A stretch of DNA of 64,000 nucleotides from CAZAKZ01 sp964485695 (GTDB lineage: Bacteria; Planctomycetota; JAFGQW01). A program made the translations under genes and the position numbers. Shown piece by piece: positions 24,701 to 32,072 of the stretch. The stretch is from NCBI GenBank assembly GCA_964485695.1, contig CAZAKZ010000001.1, positions 1-64,000 of the forward strand, read 5' to 3'. How positions within the stretch are numbered: position 1 is the stretch's first letter; each line of letters opens with the position of its first letter. The notes under the pieces are model-generated. The model was not told the origin of the DNA, did no database searches, and saw only the letters and a list, made by a program, of their open reading frames with translations.

Positions 24701-27293
24701 CGCGCTGGAAGCACATGTGGCTCAGGCGTCGGTGGAGGTCGAGGCGAACCGCGTCGATGTTCTTGTTCTCTCCGTCGACGTTCTCTTCCCACTTCAGGCA
24801 GAACCGGCCCAGACGGACCGAGGCTGTATTCCTGCCCAGGGCGGCTGCGGTCTGGGCGCGGCGCAAGAGCACGGGAAGTCGGTCCACAGGGGAAGTGCGA
24901 CGAGAGGCCCCGAGGCTCCTTCGATAGCAATCCCGGGCCTGACGGTTTTCTCCCAGTGAGGCGTGGGCATCTCCCAGTTGGGCCCACATCTTGGCCAGGG
25001 TGTCGCAGTCCCGGGTGGAGTCCAGGGCCTCTTCGAGGAGGCGGATGGCATCCTTGCCACGGCCGGTGGATATGCACAGGTTGACGAGGTCGGCCCGGAG
25101 GCGATGCCGGTCGGCCGTCTCGGCCGTCGGGGTGGCTTCCAGGGCCTGGGTCAGGAGCTCCATGGCTGTCGGGTATGCACTCAGACCCACGGCCCATCCT
25201 GCCGCCTTCTCGGCGAAGAGCCGACCCTTGCCGGCGGGATCCGCCTGGAGGTAATGATACGCGAGTTCCGGAAGATCGTCTCCCCCCGGACAGGGCATCG
25301 AGGTCTCGAGGGCGCGGGCTGCCCGGAGGTGGAGGTCCAGGCGTTTCCGGGATTCAAGCCCCTGGTGGACGAAGGAGCGAACCGGGGCCTCTCGAACGCC
25401 GAATCGCGGTGTATCTCCTTCGAGGATGGAGACCAGTCGTTCGGAGACGAGGGCGTCGAGAGTCTCCTGGATTTCCTGGTCCTCTGTTTCGAGGGCCGAG
25501 GTCACCACCCGGGCTTGCACCGGTTTCCTGAACAGGCTCAGGATGGATACGACATCGAGCTGTCGAGGGGACAGCGGCTTCAAGCGATCCCGGATCAGGC
25601 CGGCGAAGGTGGGCGGCACCGCCTCCTGGTCCTCGGGTTTCAGGCAGAGTTTCAGACCCGGCCCGTCCTCCAGGGGCTGAAACCTGTCCAGGCGGGAGGC
25701 GAGAAGCTCGTGGAGAAAGAAGGGATTCCCTCCGGTGAGCTGGTGCGCCCAGGCAGCCTGGCTCGACTGGGGCCACTTTCCTCCGAGGACACTCGAAAGA
25801 AACTTCTCGACCTCGTTTTCGTCCAGAGGGCTCACAGCGAAGCAATGGCCGCTGACTTCCGCGGTCTCCTTCAAGAGCTCTTTGAGGGCTGCAGATGGCT
25901 CCTCCTCGGGATTCACCGTTGCGAGAAACAGGATGGGCGGGCCCGCGTCGGAAACGTCGCGTCCCTGAAGGCTGAGGTTCCGGAGAAAGTAGGTGAAAAA
26001 TGCCGTGCTGGAAGGATCGACGCGGTGGAGGTCGTCCACCTGGATCACGAGGGGAATATTGCGGGCAAGGTCATGGAAGAGCGAGAACACCCTCTCGTGT
26101 ATGTTGTGGGCTTCAATGCCGGTCGCTCCGGATCCCTGGAAGTTCTTCTCCCGGGATCCATCCATCCCCCGGAGGAGGCCGAGCACCTCGGGAATCGCGG
26201 ACAGGTCCCCTGCCCATCCGCGGTTCTGGATGCATTCGAGGAGGTGGAGCACGGTGGAGAAGGGTGGTGCCTGGTTTGAATACCCAGCCCCTTCGAGAAC
26301 CCGGCCTGCATTGAGGAATACCCAGTTCTTGAACTCCTCGAGAGCCCGGCTCTTGCCCGTGCCCCGGGCGCCCTGGATCAGGACGATGCCGCTCAAGCCT
26401 CGTTTCCCGGGATCCACGATGTGCTGGTAGATCCGCTTGAGTTCTTCACGCTCGGACGTATTTCCCACCCTATCCGCGCTCCGGAGATGGGCCAGGAGTG
26501 TGGCCTTCGTCTCCGGATCGAATCCTTGCTTCCCCAGGGCGGAGAGCTCGCTCAGGGCCAGTCGGGCCGAGGCGGGGCGCTGGTCTGGATCGAGGTGGAG
26601 CAATCCATGGACCCACGTTGCCAGGTCCTCGGGCGTTTCCGGTTGGAGGTCCTGCAGGGGCGTGGTGGATTCGTAGAGGATCCGGCCGCCTTCCGCGATG
26701 GGAAAGGGTGGCGTGCCGCCGAGAAGATGGTAGACGACGGCGCCGAGTGAGAACAGGTCCGTCCTGGCGTCCACGGCTTTTCCGTGCATCTTCTCCGGCG
26801 CCATGTAGTGGGGGGTTCCTCCGCTAGCCTGGAGTGTTCCCGTGGGCACGCTCAGGCCGAAGTCGATGATCTTCACGGTCCCATCCGGAGTGACCCGGAG
26901 GTTTTCCGGCGCCAGGTCCCCGTGCACGATGCCGCGGCCGTGGAGAAAATTCAGACCACGGAGGGCCTGGGCAACCCGATCCAGGATCGTCTGGAGGGGG
27001 GAGGCCCGGCTTTCCAGAATGGAGGCGCCGGGGACGTACTCGTAGGTGAGAAAGGTGTTCCCGGACTCCGTGCGTCCGTACTCGAAGACCCGTGCAAGGT
27101 TGGGGTGCTGGATTCCGGAGATCAGTCGGTACTCTTCCTGGAACCGGCTGCTTCCGTCCAGTGGGTCTCCGGTCCGGTCTTTCAGTGCAACGGAGACCTT
27201 GCCGTGGGCGAGATCCTGAACGAGGCGGACGGAACCTTCCCCCCCCTGGCCCAGGATTCGAGTGACTTTGAAGCGGTTGTGGATCATATTCAT
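21702..27293 (-). CDS. Giant Ser/Thr kinase - ATPase - TPR - GAF - histidine kinase - receiver hybrid
   Basis: 1863 residues. Order: Ser/Thr kinase (about 8-260; Gly loop GQGGEGSV, Lys38, IDFG at 143-146, MAPE at 164-167), AAA/STAND-type ATPase (Walker A GARGTGKS 308-315, Walker B LVIQVDDLH about 415-423), many TPRs (about 700-1200), GAF (about 1323-1475), histidine kinase with phospho-acceptor His1515 in VLHNLKN, N-box NAADAM and G1 box DTGVGM (about 1661), then a receiver domain (1744-1863) with phospho-acceptor Asp1795. The kinase catalytic loop reads HGDLAPEN: Arg of HRD is Gly and the usual Lys after Leu is Ala, so kinase activity may be weak. No membrane helix is seen, so it is cytoplasmic. 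Divergent from mnmG. Its targets are unknown. Confidence 0.9.
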   Translation of the reverse strand: MNMIHNRFKVTRILGQGGEGSVRLVQDLAHGKVSVALKDRTGDPLDGSSRFQEEYRLISGIQHPNLARVFEYGRTESGNTFLTYEYVPGASILESRASPLQTILDRVAQALRGLNFLHGRGIVHGDLAPENLRVTPDGTVKIIDFGLSVPTGTLQASGGTPHYMAPEKMHGKAVDARTDLFSLGAVVYHLLGGTPPFPIAEGGRILYESTTPLQDLQPETPEDLATWVHGLLHLDPDQRPASARLALSELSALGKQGFDPETKATLLAHLRSADRVGNTSEREELKRIYQHIVDPGKRGLSGIVLIQGARGTGKSRALEEFKNWVFLNAGRVLEGAGYSNQAPPFSTVLHLLECIQNRGWAGDLSAIPEVLGLLRGMDGSREKNFQGSGATGIEAHNIHERVFSLFHDLARNIPLVIQVDDLHRVDPSSTAFFTYFLRNLSLQGRDVSDAGPPILFLATVNPEEEPSAALKELLKETAEVSGHCFAVSPLDENEVEKFLSSVLGGKWPQSSQAAWAHQLTGGNPFFLHELLASRLDRFQPLEDGPGLKLCLKPEDQEAVPPTFAGLIRDRLKPLSPRQLDVVSILSLFRKPVQARVVTSALETEDQEIQETLDALVSERLVSILEGDTPRFGVREAPVRSFVHQGLESRKRLDLHLRAARALETSMPCPGGDDLPELAYHYLQADPAGKGRLFAEKAAGWAVGLSAYPTAMELLTQALEATPTAETADRHRLRADLVNLCISTGRGKDAIRLLEEALDSTRDCDTLAKMWAQLGDAHASLGENRQARDCYRRSLGASRRTSPVDRLPVLLRRAQTAAALGRNTASVRLGRFCLKWEENVDGENKNIDAVRLDLHRRLSHMCFQRGEFQEAELHTRRCLPLLEGEPLEEATALNQIGNIFLRLGKAKEALEHYEKALALREKHGDLQGMASTLNNLGILSRRSGEAGGAVDYFRRAIKIQAKLGDQTSQATSLNNLANMYYDDAKVDRAVETYLKSLELSRQTGDLQTEAMIHANLGGIEAMRGIFGRALDHYLTSLRLRRRLRTPGRMEETLISIGHVLIEAGEFPRATRVLSRVHSRAEQNRRPVQALEARFELGRIAALEGRFDRAESIYLEALEKAGSLGLEALQADVHLALARVHLDRYDLVEARKSLNRGFKRIGTGSGRKEIHTWYALVQADLVRRLRMRPPEKLIGDLEKLLEDAAIREARPLMLDILWLLVDLKKQGDPAAALVLYQRATDVVEKMVAAIPSHRMSAAFLQSRRTRRLESAVGAFRHRLYLKDPDPTVRGETHLNQLKSALYDVERCLDFTKSRFDQQNAGLKRILEIAHVMSGAIQNDDLFDLILDSIMELTDAERGFVILRNEENTESLHVTAARDRNKKDIARPESEISYSVVSRVLSEGRPMLLRDAAGDDIIDHTHSVLRLDLRSIMCVPLISGNETTGVLYVENRSRADRFGEEDLELLSIFAHQASVALTNAELFRDLNRSLIDLKEAQNRLIRQEKLRLMGEMASGVLHNLKNLLTPILGHTQILLMDPQHQVIQDDLKAIERLTLDCRAVIKRFSNFSRGQDSLGDAESLVLKDFVEEVVTITRTRWEKSEDRRDTRIQIHNEVTPDIEILADPSQLREVFINLIFNAADAMPQGGEVRIRARCLSEVTEIEVADTGVGMTEDVRAKMFDLFFTTKDKRGMGVGMSVTEHIIHQHGGRIQVDSTPGEGTRILIRLPRLTSATRKNDEPDSATRAVPRILVVDDDEDVLQFVGEALSKTGYTVQTAASGEIALEILANQGSRWDMVISDLRMPTLSGMEVAAEVKKRDPGIYVMILTAWPTAVPRSNPHVDAVLAKPATLEELKAAVDETMSASTAT

Positions 27294-27453
27294 GTCAGGC
27301 TTCCCGGGTAGGAGGGTGTTTTCTCGGTGAGATCCTCACCTCGTTTGAAGCCAAGCTTTTACGCTTCAGTATCGTCCGGAGGGGAGGAATCCTTTATCTT
27401 TCCGGGAATGCTCTGCAGGTGACCTGATAAAAGGGGATTATGGCAATTCGACC

Positions 27454-29271
27454 ATGACAAAAGCGGGCCAGGATTATCTCTTTGACGTGATCGTTGTGGG
27501 CGGGGGGCATGCCGGAGTCGAGGCCGCCCTGGCAGCCGCCCGTATGGGGGCGCGAACGCTCATGGCGACCCTCAGCCTCAACACCATCGCGAAGATGTCA
27601 TGCAATCCGTCCATTGGCGGCCTGGCCAAAGGACAGCTGGTCCGGGAAATCGACGCCCTTGGCGGTGAGATGGCCCGGGCCATCGATGAAACCGGCATCC
27701 AGTTCAAGATGCTGAACCGGACCAAGGGCCGGGCAATGTGGGCCCCCCGCGCCCAGGCCGACAAGGACGACTACGGCAAGTACATGTGCAACGTCTGCCT
27801 GCGTCAGGCCAACCTCACGGTGGTTGAGGATCACATCGAAAGCCTGTGCATCCAGGAGGGCGTTGTGACGGGCGTCCGGTCCGTGGCCGGCACCGTCTAC
27901 CGGTCCCCCGCGGTGATCCTGACCACGGGGACCTTCCTGAACGGCCTGCTCCACACGGGCTCGGTCACGTATGCGGGGGGGCGCAGCGGGGAGGCTCCCA
28001 CTTCAGGCCTGAGCCGGTCCCTTGCGGACGCGGGATTCCGGATCGGGCGCCTGAAGACCGGGACCCCGCCCCGCCTCTCCAGGCGCTCCATCGATTTCAG
28101 CTTCATGGAAGTGCAGCAGGGCGATCCAGAGCCCAGGCCCTTCAGCTTCACCACCCGGAGGATCGCCCAGGAGCAGATTCCCTGCTGGCTCACCCGGACG
28201 AACGAGGAGACCATGCGTGTGGTCCACGAGGCCCTGCCGCGTTCGGCCCTGTTCGGCGGCAAGGTTTCTTCCACCGGGCCTCGATACTGCCCCAGCATCG
28301 AGGTCAAGGCGGTACGCTTTCCTCAGAGGATGAACCACCAGGTATTCCTGGAGCTGGAGGGCCGGGATTCGGAGGAGATCTACGTCAATGGGCTGAGCAC
28401 TTCGATGTCCCGGGATGACCAGTTCAGGATGATTCACTCCATTCCCGGCATGGAGGCCGCCGAGATCCTCCGGTTCGGCTATGCCGTGGAGTACGATTTC
28501 CTGAATCCTCACCAGCTGAATCCGAACCTCGAGACGCGTGCCGTGAAGGGGCTGTTCACGGCGGGTCAGATCAACGGGACTTCGGGATACGAGGAAGCGG
28601 GCGGTCAGGGCTTGCTGGCGGGCATCAACGCGGTGCTCTTCGTCCGGGGGGAGGGGGAATTCACGCTCGGACGCGACGAGTCGCTCATCGGGGTCATGGT
28701 GGATGATCTGGTGACGCGTGGAACGGACGAGCCATACAGGATGTTCACTTCTCGGGCGGAGTTTCGCCTCCATCTTCGCCAGGACAATGCAGACCTGCGT
28801 CTGACGCGGTACGGCCACGGTTTCGGTCTCATCCCCGGGCATCGGCAGGACGGGGTGGAAAGGAAGCGGCAGGCCGTTGCCGAGGCCACGGCCTACCTGA
28901 AAGAAAATCGGCGGCGGGGCGTGACCCTGGCCAAGGTCCTGTGCCGGCCGGAGGTCACCCTGGAGCAACTGGCCCTCGAGGATGCGGACCTCGCCCGTCT
29001 CGTGGCCGACTTCGAGGTGGCCGAGCAGGTCGAGATCGAGATGAAGTACGCGGGGTACATGGAACGGGAGCGACGCGAGGTGATGCGCATGCGGCGTCTG
29101 GAAGGCCTGGCCATCCCGCCGGACCTCGACTTCCGGAAGATCAAGCACCTGAGCAACGAAGGCAGGGATGTGCTGGAGGCCGCCCGCCCCCTGAACCTCG
29201 GCCAGGCGTCGCGGGTGCCCGGCGTGACCCCGGCGGACCTGTCCATCCTCATGATCGCATTGAAGCGGTAA
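27454..29271 (+). CDS. mnmG: tRNA uridine-5-carboxymethylaminomethyl(34) synthesis protein MnmG
   Basis: Flavoenzyme that, with MnmE, modifies U34 in the wobble position of several tRNAs. 605 residues, near the usual 620. FAD-binding GGGHAGVEAA at the N-terminus, the family signature CNPSIGGLAKG near residue 50 followed by REIDALGGEM, FTAGQINGTSGYEEA in the middle, and the C-terminal helical domain with YAGYMERE. ATG 27454 is the first suitable start but has no strong ribosome-binding site (AAGGGG is 18 bases upstream). MnmE is not in the window. Confidence 0.95.
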   Translation: MTKAGQDYLFDVIVVGGGHAGVEAALAAARMGARTLMATLSLNTIAKMSCNPSIGGLAKGQLVREIDALGGEMARAIDETGIQFKMLNRTKGRAMWAPRAQADKDDYGKYMCNVCLRQANLTVVEDHIESLCIQEGVVTGVRSVAGTVYRSPAVILTTGTFLNGLLHTGSVTYAGGRSGEAPTSGLSRSLADAGFRIGRLKTGTPPRLSRRSIDFSFMEVQQGDPEPRPFSFTTRRIAQEQIPCWLTRTNEETMRVVHEALPRSALFGGKVSSTGPRYCPSIEVKAVRFPQRMNHQVFLELEGRDSEEIYVNGLSTSMSRDDQFRMIHSIPGMEAAEILRFGYAVEYDFLNPHQLNPNLETRAVKGLFTAGQINGTSGYEEAGGQGLLAGINAVLFVRGEGEFTLGRDESLIGVMVDDLVTRGTDEPYRMFTSRAEFRLHLRQDNADLRLTRYGHGFGLIPGHRQDGVERKRQAVAEATAYLKENRRRGVTLAKVLCRPEVTLEQLALEDADLARLVADFEVAEQVEIEMKYAGYMERERREVMRMRRLEGLAIPPDLDFRKIKHLSNEGRDVLEAARPLNLGQASRVPGVTPADLSILMIALKR

Positions 29272-29279
29272 GGGCGGAA

Positions 29280-29867
29280 TCACACGGCGGTCAGGGCTGT
29301 GCGCACGACATCTTCCAGTTCCGCATTCTCCCCCAGCTTCTTCAGGGCTTTTTCCACGGCCTTCCGGGCTGTGGTCTGGGGAAGGCCCAGGGTCCCCAAG
29401 GCCTTGACAGCCTCGGTGAGGATCGGCGGGGTCTCCTGGGGCCGGATCGGATCGGAATCCAGATCCCACCTGGAAAGCGGCTCACCGAGCTCGACGAGAA
29501 TCCGGTCCACGGTCTTCTTGCCCACGCCCTTGATGTTGTTCAGGTAGACGCGGTCTTCCGCGCGCACCGCATGGACGAACTCCGAAACCGGAGCCCGGCT
29601 CAGGACGGACAGCGCCACGGCCGGACCGATGCCGCTGACGGATAGAAGGTGCCTGAAGAGCATTCGCTCGGATTCGGTGGCGAATCCCACCAGGTCCAGC
29701 TTGTCCTCGCGAACCACGAGATGGGCCAGCAACCGGGCCTTGCCTTCCCGGGGGATCGCCCTGGAGGTGCTCAGGGGGACGGCGAATCGGTAGCTGATGC
29801 CCTGAACCTCGAGGATCACCTCGGTCGGTCCGCGGCGGATCACTTCACCCTTGAATGAGTCGTACAT
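29280..29867 (-). CDS. ruvA: Holliday junction DNA helicase subunit RuvA
   Basis: Binds four-way DNA junctions and recruits the RuvB motor for branch migration. 195 residues, normal size. N-terminal OB fold (about 1-62), then two helix-hairpin-helix motifs: LLSVSGIGPAVALSVL (about 72-88) and NNIKGVGKKTVDRILVEL (about 108-125), and the flexible link to the C-terminal domain III (about 145-195) that contacts RuvB. It lies 43 bases after the TPR/alpha-CTD gene on the same strand, so probably one transcript. ruvB and ruvC are not in the window. Confidence 0.95.
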   Translation of the reverse strand: MYDSFKGEVIRRGPTEVILEVQGISYRFAVPLSTSRAIPREGKARLLAHLVVREDKLDLVGFATESERMLFRHLLSVSGIGPAVALSVLSRAPVSEFVHAVRAEDRVYLNNIKGVGKKTVDRILVELGEPLSRWDLDSDPIRPQETPPILTEAVKALGTLGLPQTTARKAVEKALKKLGENAELEDVVRTALTAV

Positions 29868-29910
29868 GGATGGGGCTAGACAACAAGGGAGCCGGGTCCT
29901 CCAGGATCCC

Positions 29911-31317
29911 TCAACTCTTGTTCAAGACGATTCCGAACTCGCCCGTTTTCTTCCTGAGCTCTTCCATGCTGGTCTGACCGAAGTTCTTTGTCGCCAGGAA
30001 CTCGGCCTCGGTCCGCTGGGCAAGGTCGCCCAGGGTGTTCACGTTCAGAAGGGCAAGAGCACGGCGAATGCGCATGGAGAAGGGAATGTCTCCAACCGGT
30101 TTTGCGTAGATCTCGGGATCCCCCGCGGGGGGCGTGGGTGCACCCGGGGCCGGGGATACCTGGTCCGTTGCAGGGCCCGTGGGCGGTGCCTTCTTCTGGA
30201 GACCGAAGATGATGGAGATGGCTTTTTCCCGGGCCAGGCGTGCATCTTCGTCCATGCCCAGGGACATGCCGAGGTGGAGCCCCTTGCCGGTGAGGATCTC
30301 CTTGATCTCGGCCAGGGACGTTTCGCCGAAATTCTTGTAGGACAGGAGTTCGGCCTCGGTCTTCTGGACCAGGTCCCCGAGGGTCTCGATCTGCATCTTG
30401 GCGAGGCAGTTCCGGCTTCGTACGCTGAGCTCGAAGTCGGTGATGGGGGTACGCAGGATCTGGTTGAACTTGTCTTCGAGGCGCTCCTGCTCCTCGTCGT
30501 AGTACATGTCCACCGAGGCTTTCGTGTCTCTCATGAAGAGCTGGGCCCGCTCGTTGTACGGATCCACGTTGAGAGCCCACTTGAAGCAGCGGATGGCCTT
30601 GTCGTACTCTTCCCTGTCCTCGTAGAGGATGCCCAGGTTGGAAATGGCATTGGGGAAGGTCGGCTGGGAATCCCGGATCCGTTCATACACGGAAATGGCC
30701 TCATCGTCCTCGCCGTAGAGGTCCAGGACGTAGGCGAGGCGGAAGAGCGCGTCGCTGTGATCCCCGTTTTCCTCGAGTACTGCCTGGTAGCTGTCGATGG
30801 CGGAACCGACTTCCCCCGTCTTTTCCTGGAAGAATCCCTTGAGGAACCGGGCGTCCAGATCGCCGCTGTAGGTCTTCTCAAAGGCCTCGAGTTTTTCCGA
30901 CGCCTCGTCCACGGCTCCGGACAGCACCAGGGCTTCGACTTCCGCCCTGTGGAGTTCACGCCTGTCCGGATAGGTAGCCAGGGATTTCCGGACCAGGGGG
31001 AGCGCCTCCTCCCCGCGCTGGAGATGGACCAGCGTCAGGCCCTTCAGATAGGTGGCCGCACCGGAGGTACTGGCCTCGTCGAGGTAGCGATCCGCCTCCT
31101 TGAAACGACCCAGGATGAAGGAAGCCGCTCCGAGGGCGAAGGGATCCTGGCTCTCGTCCTGGACCTTCCTGTCCTGGACAAGACGGGCCAGCTCCCGGCG
31201 CGTTTCCATCTGGGCAAGGTCGGTTATTACCCATTCGTGAAAGGTGGAAGGGGACCAGTCGTCGACTTTGAGTCGATCCAGGAGGTCCGGGGTTTCGACG
31301 GGATTCTGGGCGTCCAT
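29911..31317 (-). CDS. TPR protein with two RNA polymerase alpha C-terminal domains
   Basis: 468 residues from ATG 31317, which has GGAGGTGA directly upstream; the longer frame to 31551 is not needed. TPR-like helical repeats fill about 60-265 (for example ALFRLAYVLDLYGEDDEAISVYE, counted in parts). Alpha-CTD 1 (about 285-350) begins with FNQIL and keeps SVRSRNCL, matching the DNA-contact block of RpoA (Arg300 and Asn303 at the positions of E. coli Arg265 and Asn268), then TLGDLV and YKNFGETSL. A Pro-rich linker (375-400) leads to alpha-CTD 2 (about 405-468) with NTLGDLAQRTEAEFL and NFGQTS. Probably binds promoter DNA or transcription factors while the TPRs bind a partner. Its own promoter is at 31406-31433. 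Confidence 0.88.
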   Translation of the reverse strand: MDAQNPVETPDLLDRLKVDDWSPSTFHEWVITDLAQMETRRELARLVQDRKVQDESQDPFALGAASFILGRFKEADRYLDEASTSGAATYLKGLTLVHLQRGEEALPLVRKSLATYPDRRELHRAEVEALVLSGAVDEASEKLEAFEKTYSGDLDARFLKGFFQEKTGEVGSAIDSYQAVLEENGDHSDALFRLAYVLDLYGEDDEAISVYERIRDSQPTFPNAISNLGILYEDREEYDKAIRCFKWALNVDPYNERAQLFMRDTKASVDMYYDEEQERLEDKFNQILRTPITDFELSVRSRNCLAKMQIETLGDLVQKTEAELLSYKNFGETSLAEIKEILTGKGLHLGMSLGMDEDARLAREKAISIIFGLQKKAPPTGPATDQVSPAPGAPTPPAGDPEIYAKPVGDIPFSMRIRRALALLNVNTLGDLAQRTEAEFLATKNFGQTSMEELRKKTGEFGIVLNKS

Positions 31318-31405
31318 TTCACCTCCGTATAGGGATCCTGATGACGCGGGCCAGGCCGGGATCTGAATTCTGGGACACGGCACTTTTACCGGAACAGGCC
31401 TGGAA

Positions 31406-31433
31406 AATATAGGTCGATCCGGTCGAAAAGCAA
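31406..31433 (-). promoter_or_regulatory. Promoter of the TPR/alpha-CTD gene
   Basis: Minus-strand -35 TTGCTT (31433-31428), 16-base spacer, -10 TATATT (31411-31406). Leads to the ATG at 31317 through a leader of about 80 bases. Confidence 0.5.
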
Positions 31434-31582
31434 AATTCGATCCGGTAAGCCTGTTGCAGCGGGCGACCTGTGTTGCCGGGCGTGGAAACGTCACGGCCTC
31501 CGGGCGGGGGTGTCCGGGCGGGTCGGGCTCGTGCGGTCCCGGGCCTTTCACGGCGAGAGGTATACCACGGGAAAAAGCGGAT

Positions 31583-31610
31583 TTGCGGTCATCCCATGAA
31601 CGTGTAGAAT
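31583..31610 (+). promoter_or_regulatory. Candidate rightward promoter
   Basis: -35-like TTGCGG (31583-31588), 16-base spacer, -10 TAGAAT (31605-31610); the same spacer and -10 as the promoter upstream of rny. Confidence 0.4.
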
Positions 31611-31678
31611 AGGAGGCCTCCTGGCCAGGATTCAGGCCTGCGTGGAGAAAGGGAGACCCTGAGGAGGTTCCAGATCTT

Positions 31679-31700
31679 CCGGGCCGGGCGATCGGCCCGG
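31679..31700. repeat. GC-rich inverted repeat
   Basis: CCGGGCCG and CGGCCCGG around the loop GGCGAT; no T-run follows on either strand, so not an obvious intrinsic terminator. Confidence 0.5.
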
Positions 31701-32072
31701 GATCGCTGCGGCGCCGGGTGAACCCGCTGTCACACCCTCCCGTAGGGATTTACGTTACCTCCCGAATCACAGTATGTTAAGGAGAATAACACCGGGCGTC
31801 GAGGCGGAAAAATCCCCATCCGCCAGTTCCGGATGTGGGTGAACCCGCTTCCGGTCCGATATCGGATCGAGACGGCCTGACTCCCGGCAGCCCCTTTGTC
31901 GGTCCAAACGGCCCAAATCGGCTTCCGGCCAGGAAAAGAAACTAGCATCCGTAGCCCGGATGGCGTAATGAGATCATTGTCCGGTTTCTGTACCCAGTTC
32001 CTGCTGCGTCGTGAGGCATCCCGATCCCACAAGGCCATGGTCACGGCGGGAACGACCCAAAGGGAGAATCCC

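Larger units (their letters stand above)
31318..32072. other. 755-base intergenic region with two promoters and hairpins
   Basis: No convincing gene. It holds the leftward promoter of the TPR/alpha-CTD gene (31406-31433) and a rightward promoter-like pair (31583-31610). Immediately after the latter come a perfect 12-base palindrome AGGAGGCCTCCT (31611-31622), a GC-rich hairpin at 31679-31700 (8-base arms, 6-base loop) and the 13-mer GGGTGAACCCGCT twice (31716-31728 and 31837-31849). The rightward transcript could be a long leader of the PDZ gene at 32073 or a separate RNA. Confidence 0.5.

Noticed and set aside
31318..31551. 78-residue N-terminal extension of the TPR/alpha-CTD protein
   Set aside because: It is low-complexity and Pro/Arg-rich, and a strong GGAGGTGA site marks ATG 31317 as the start.
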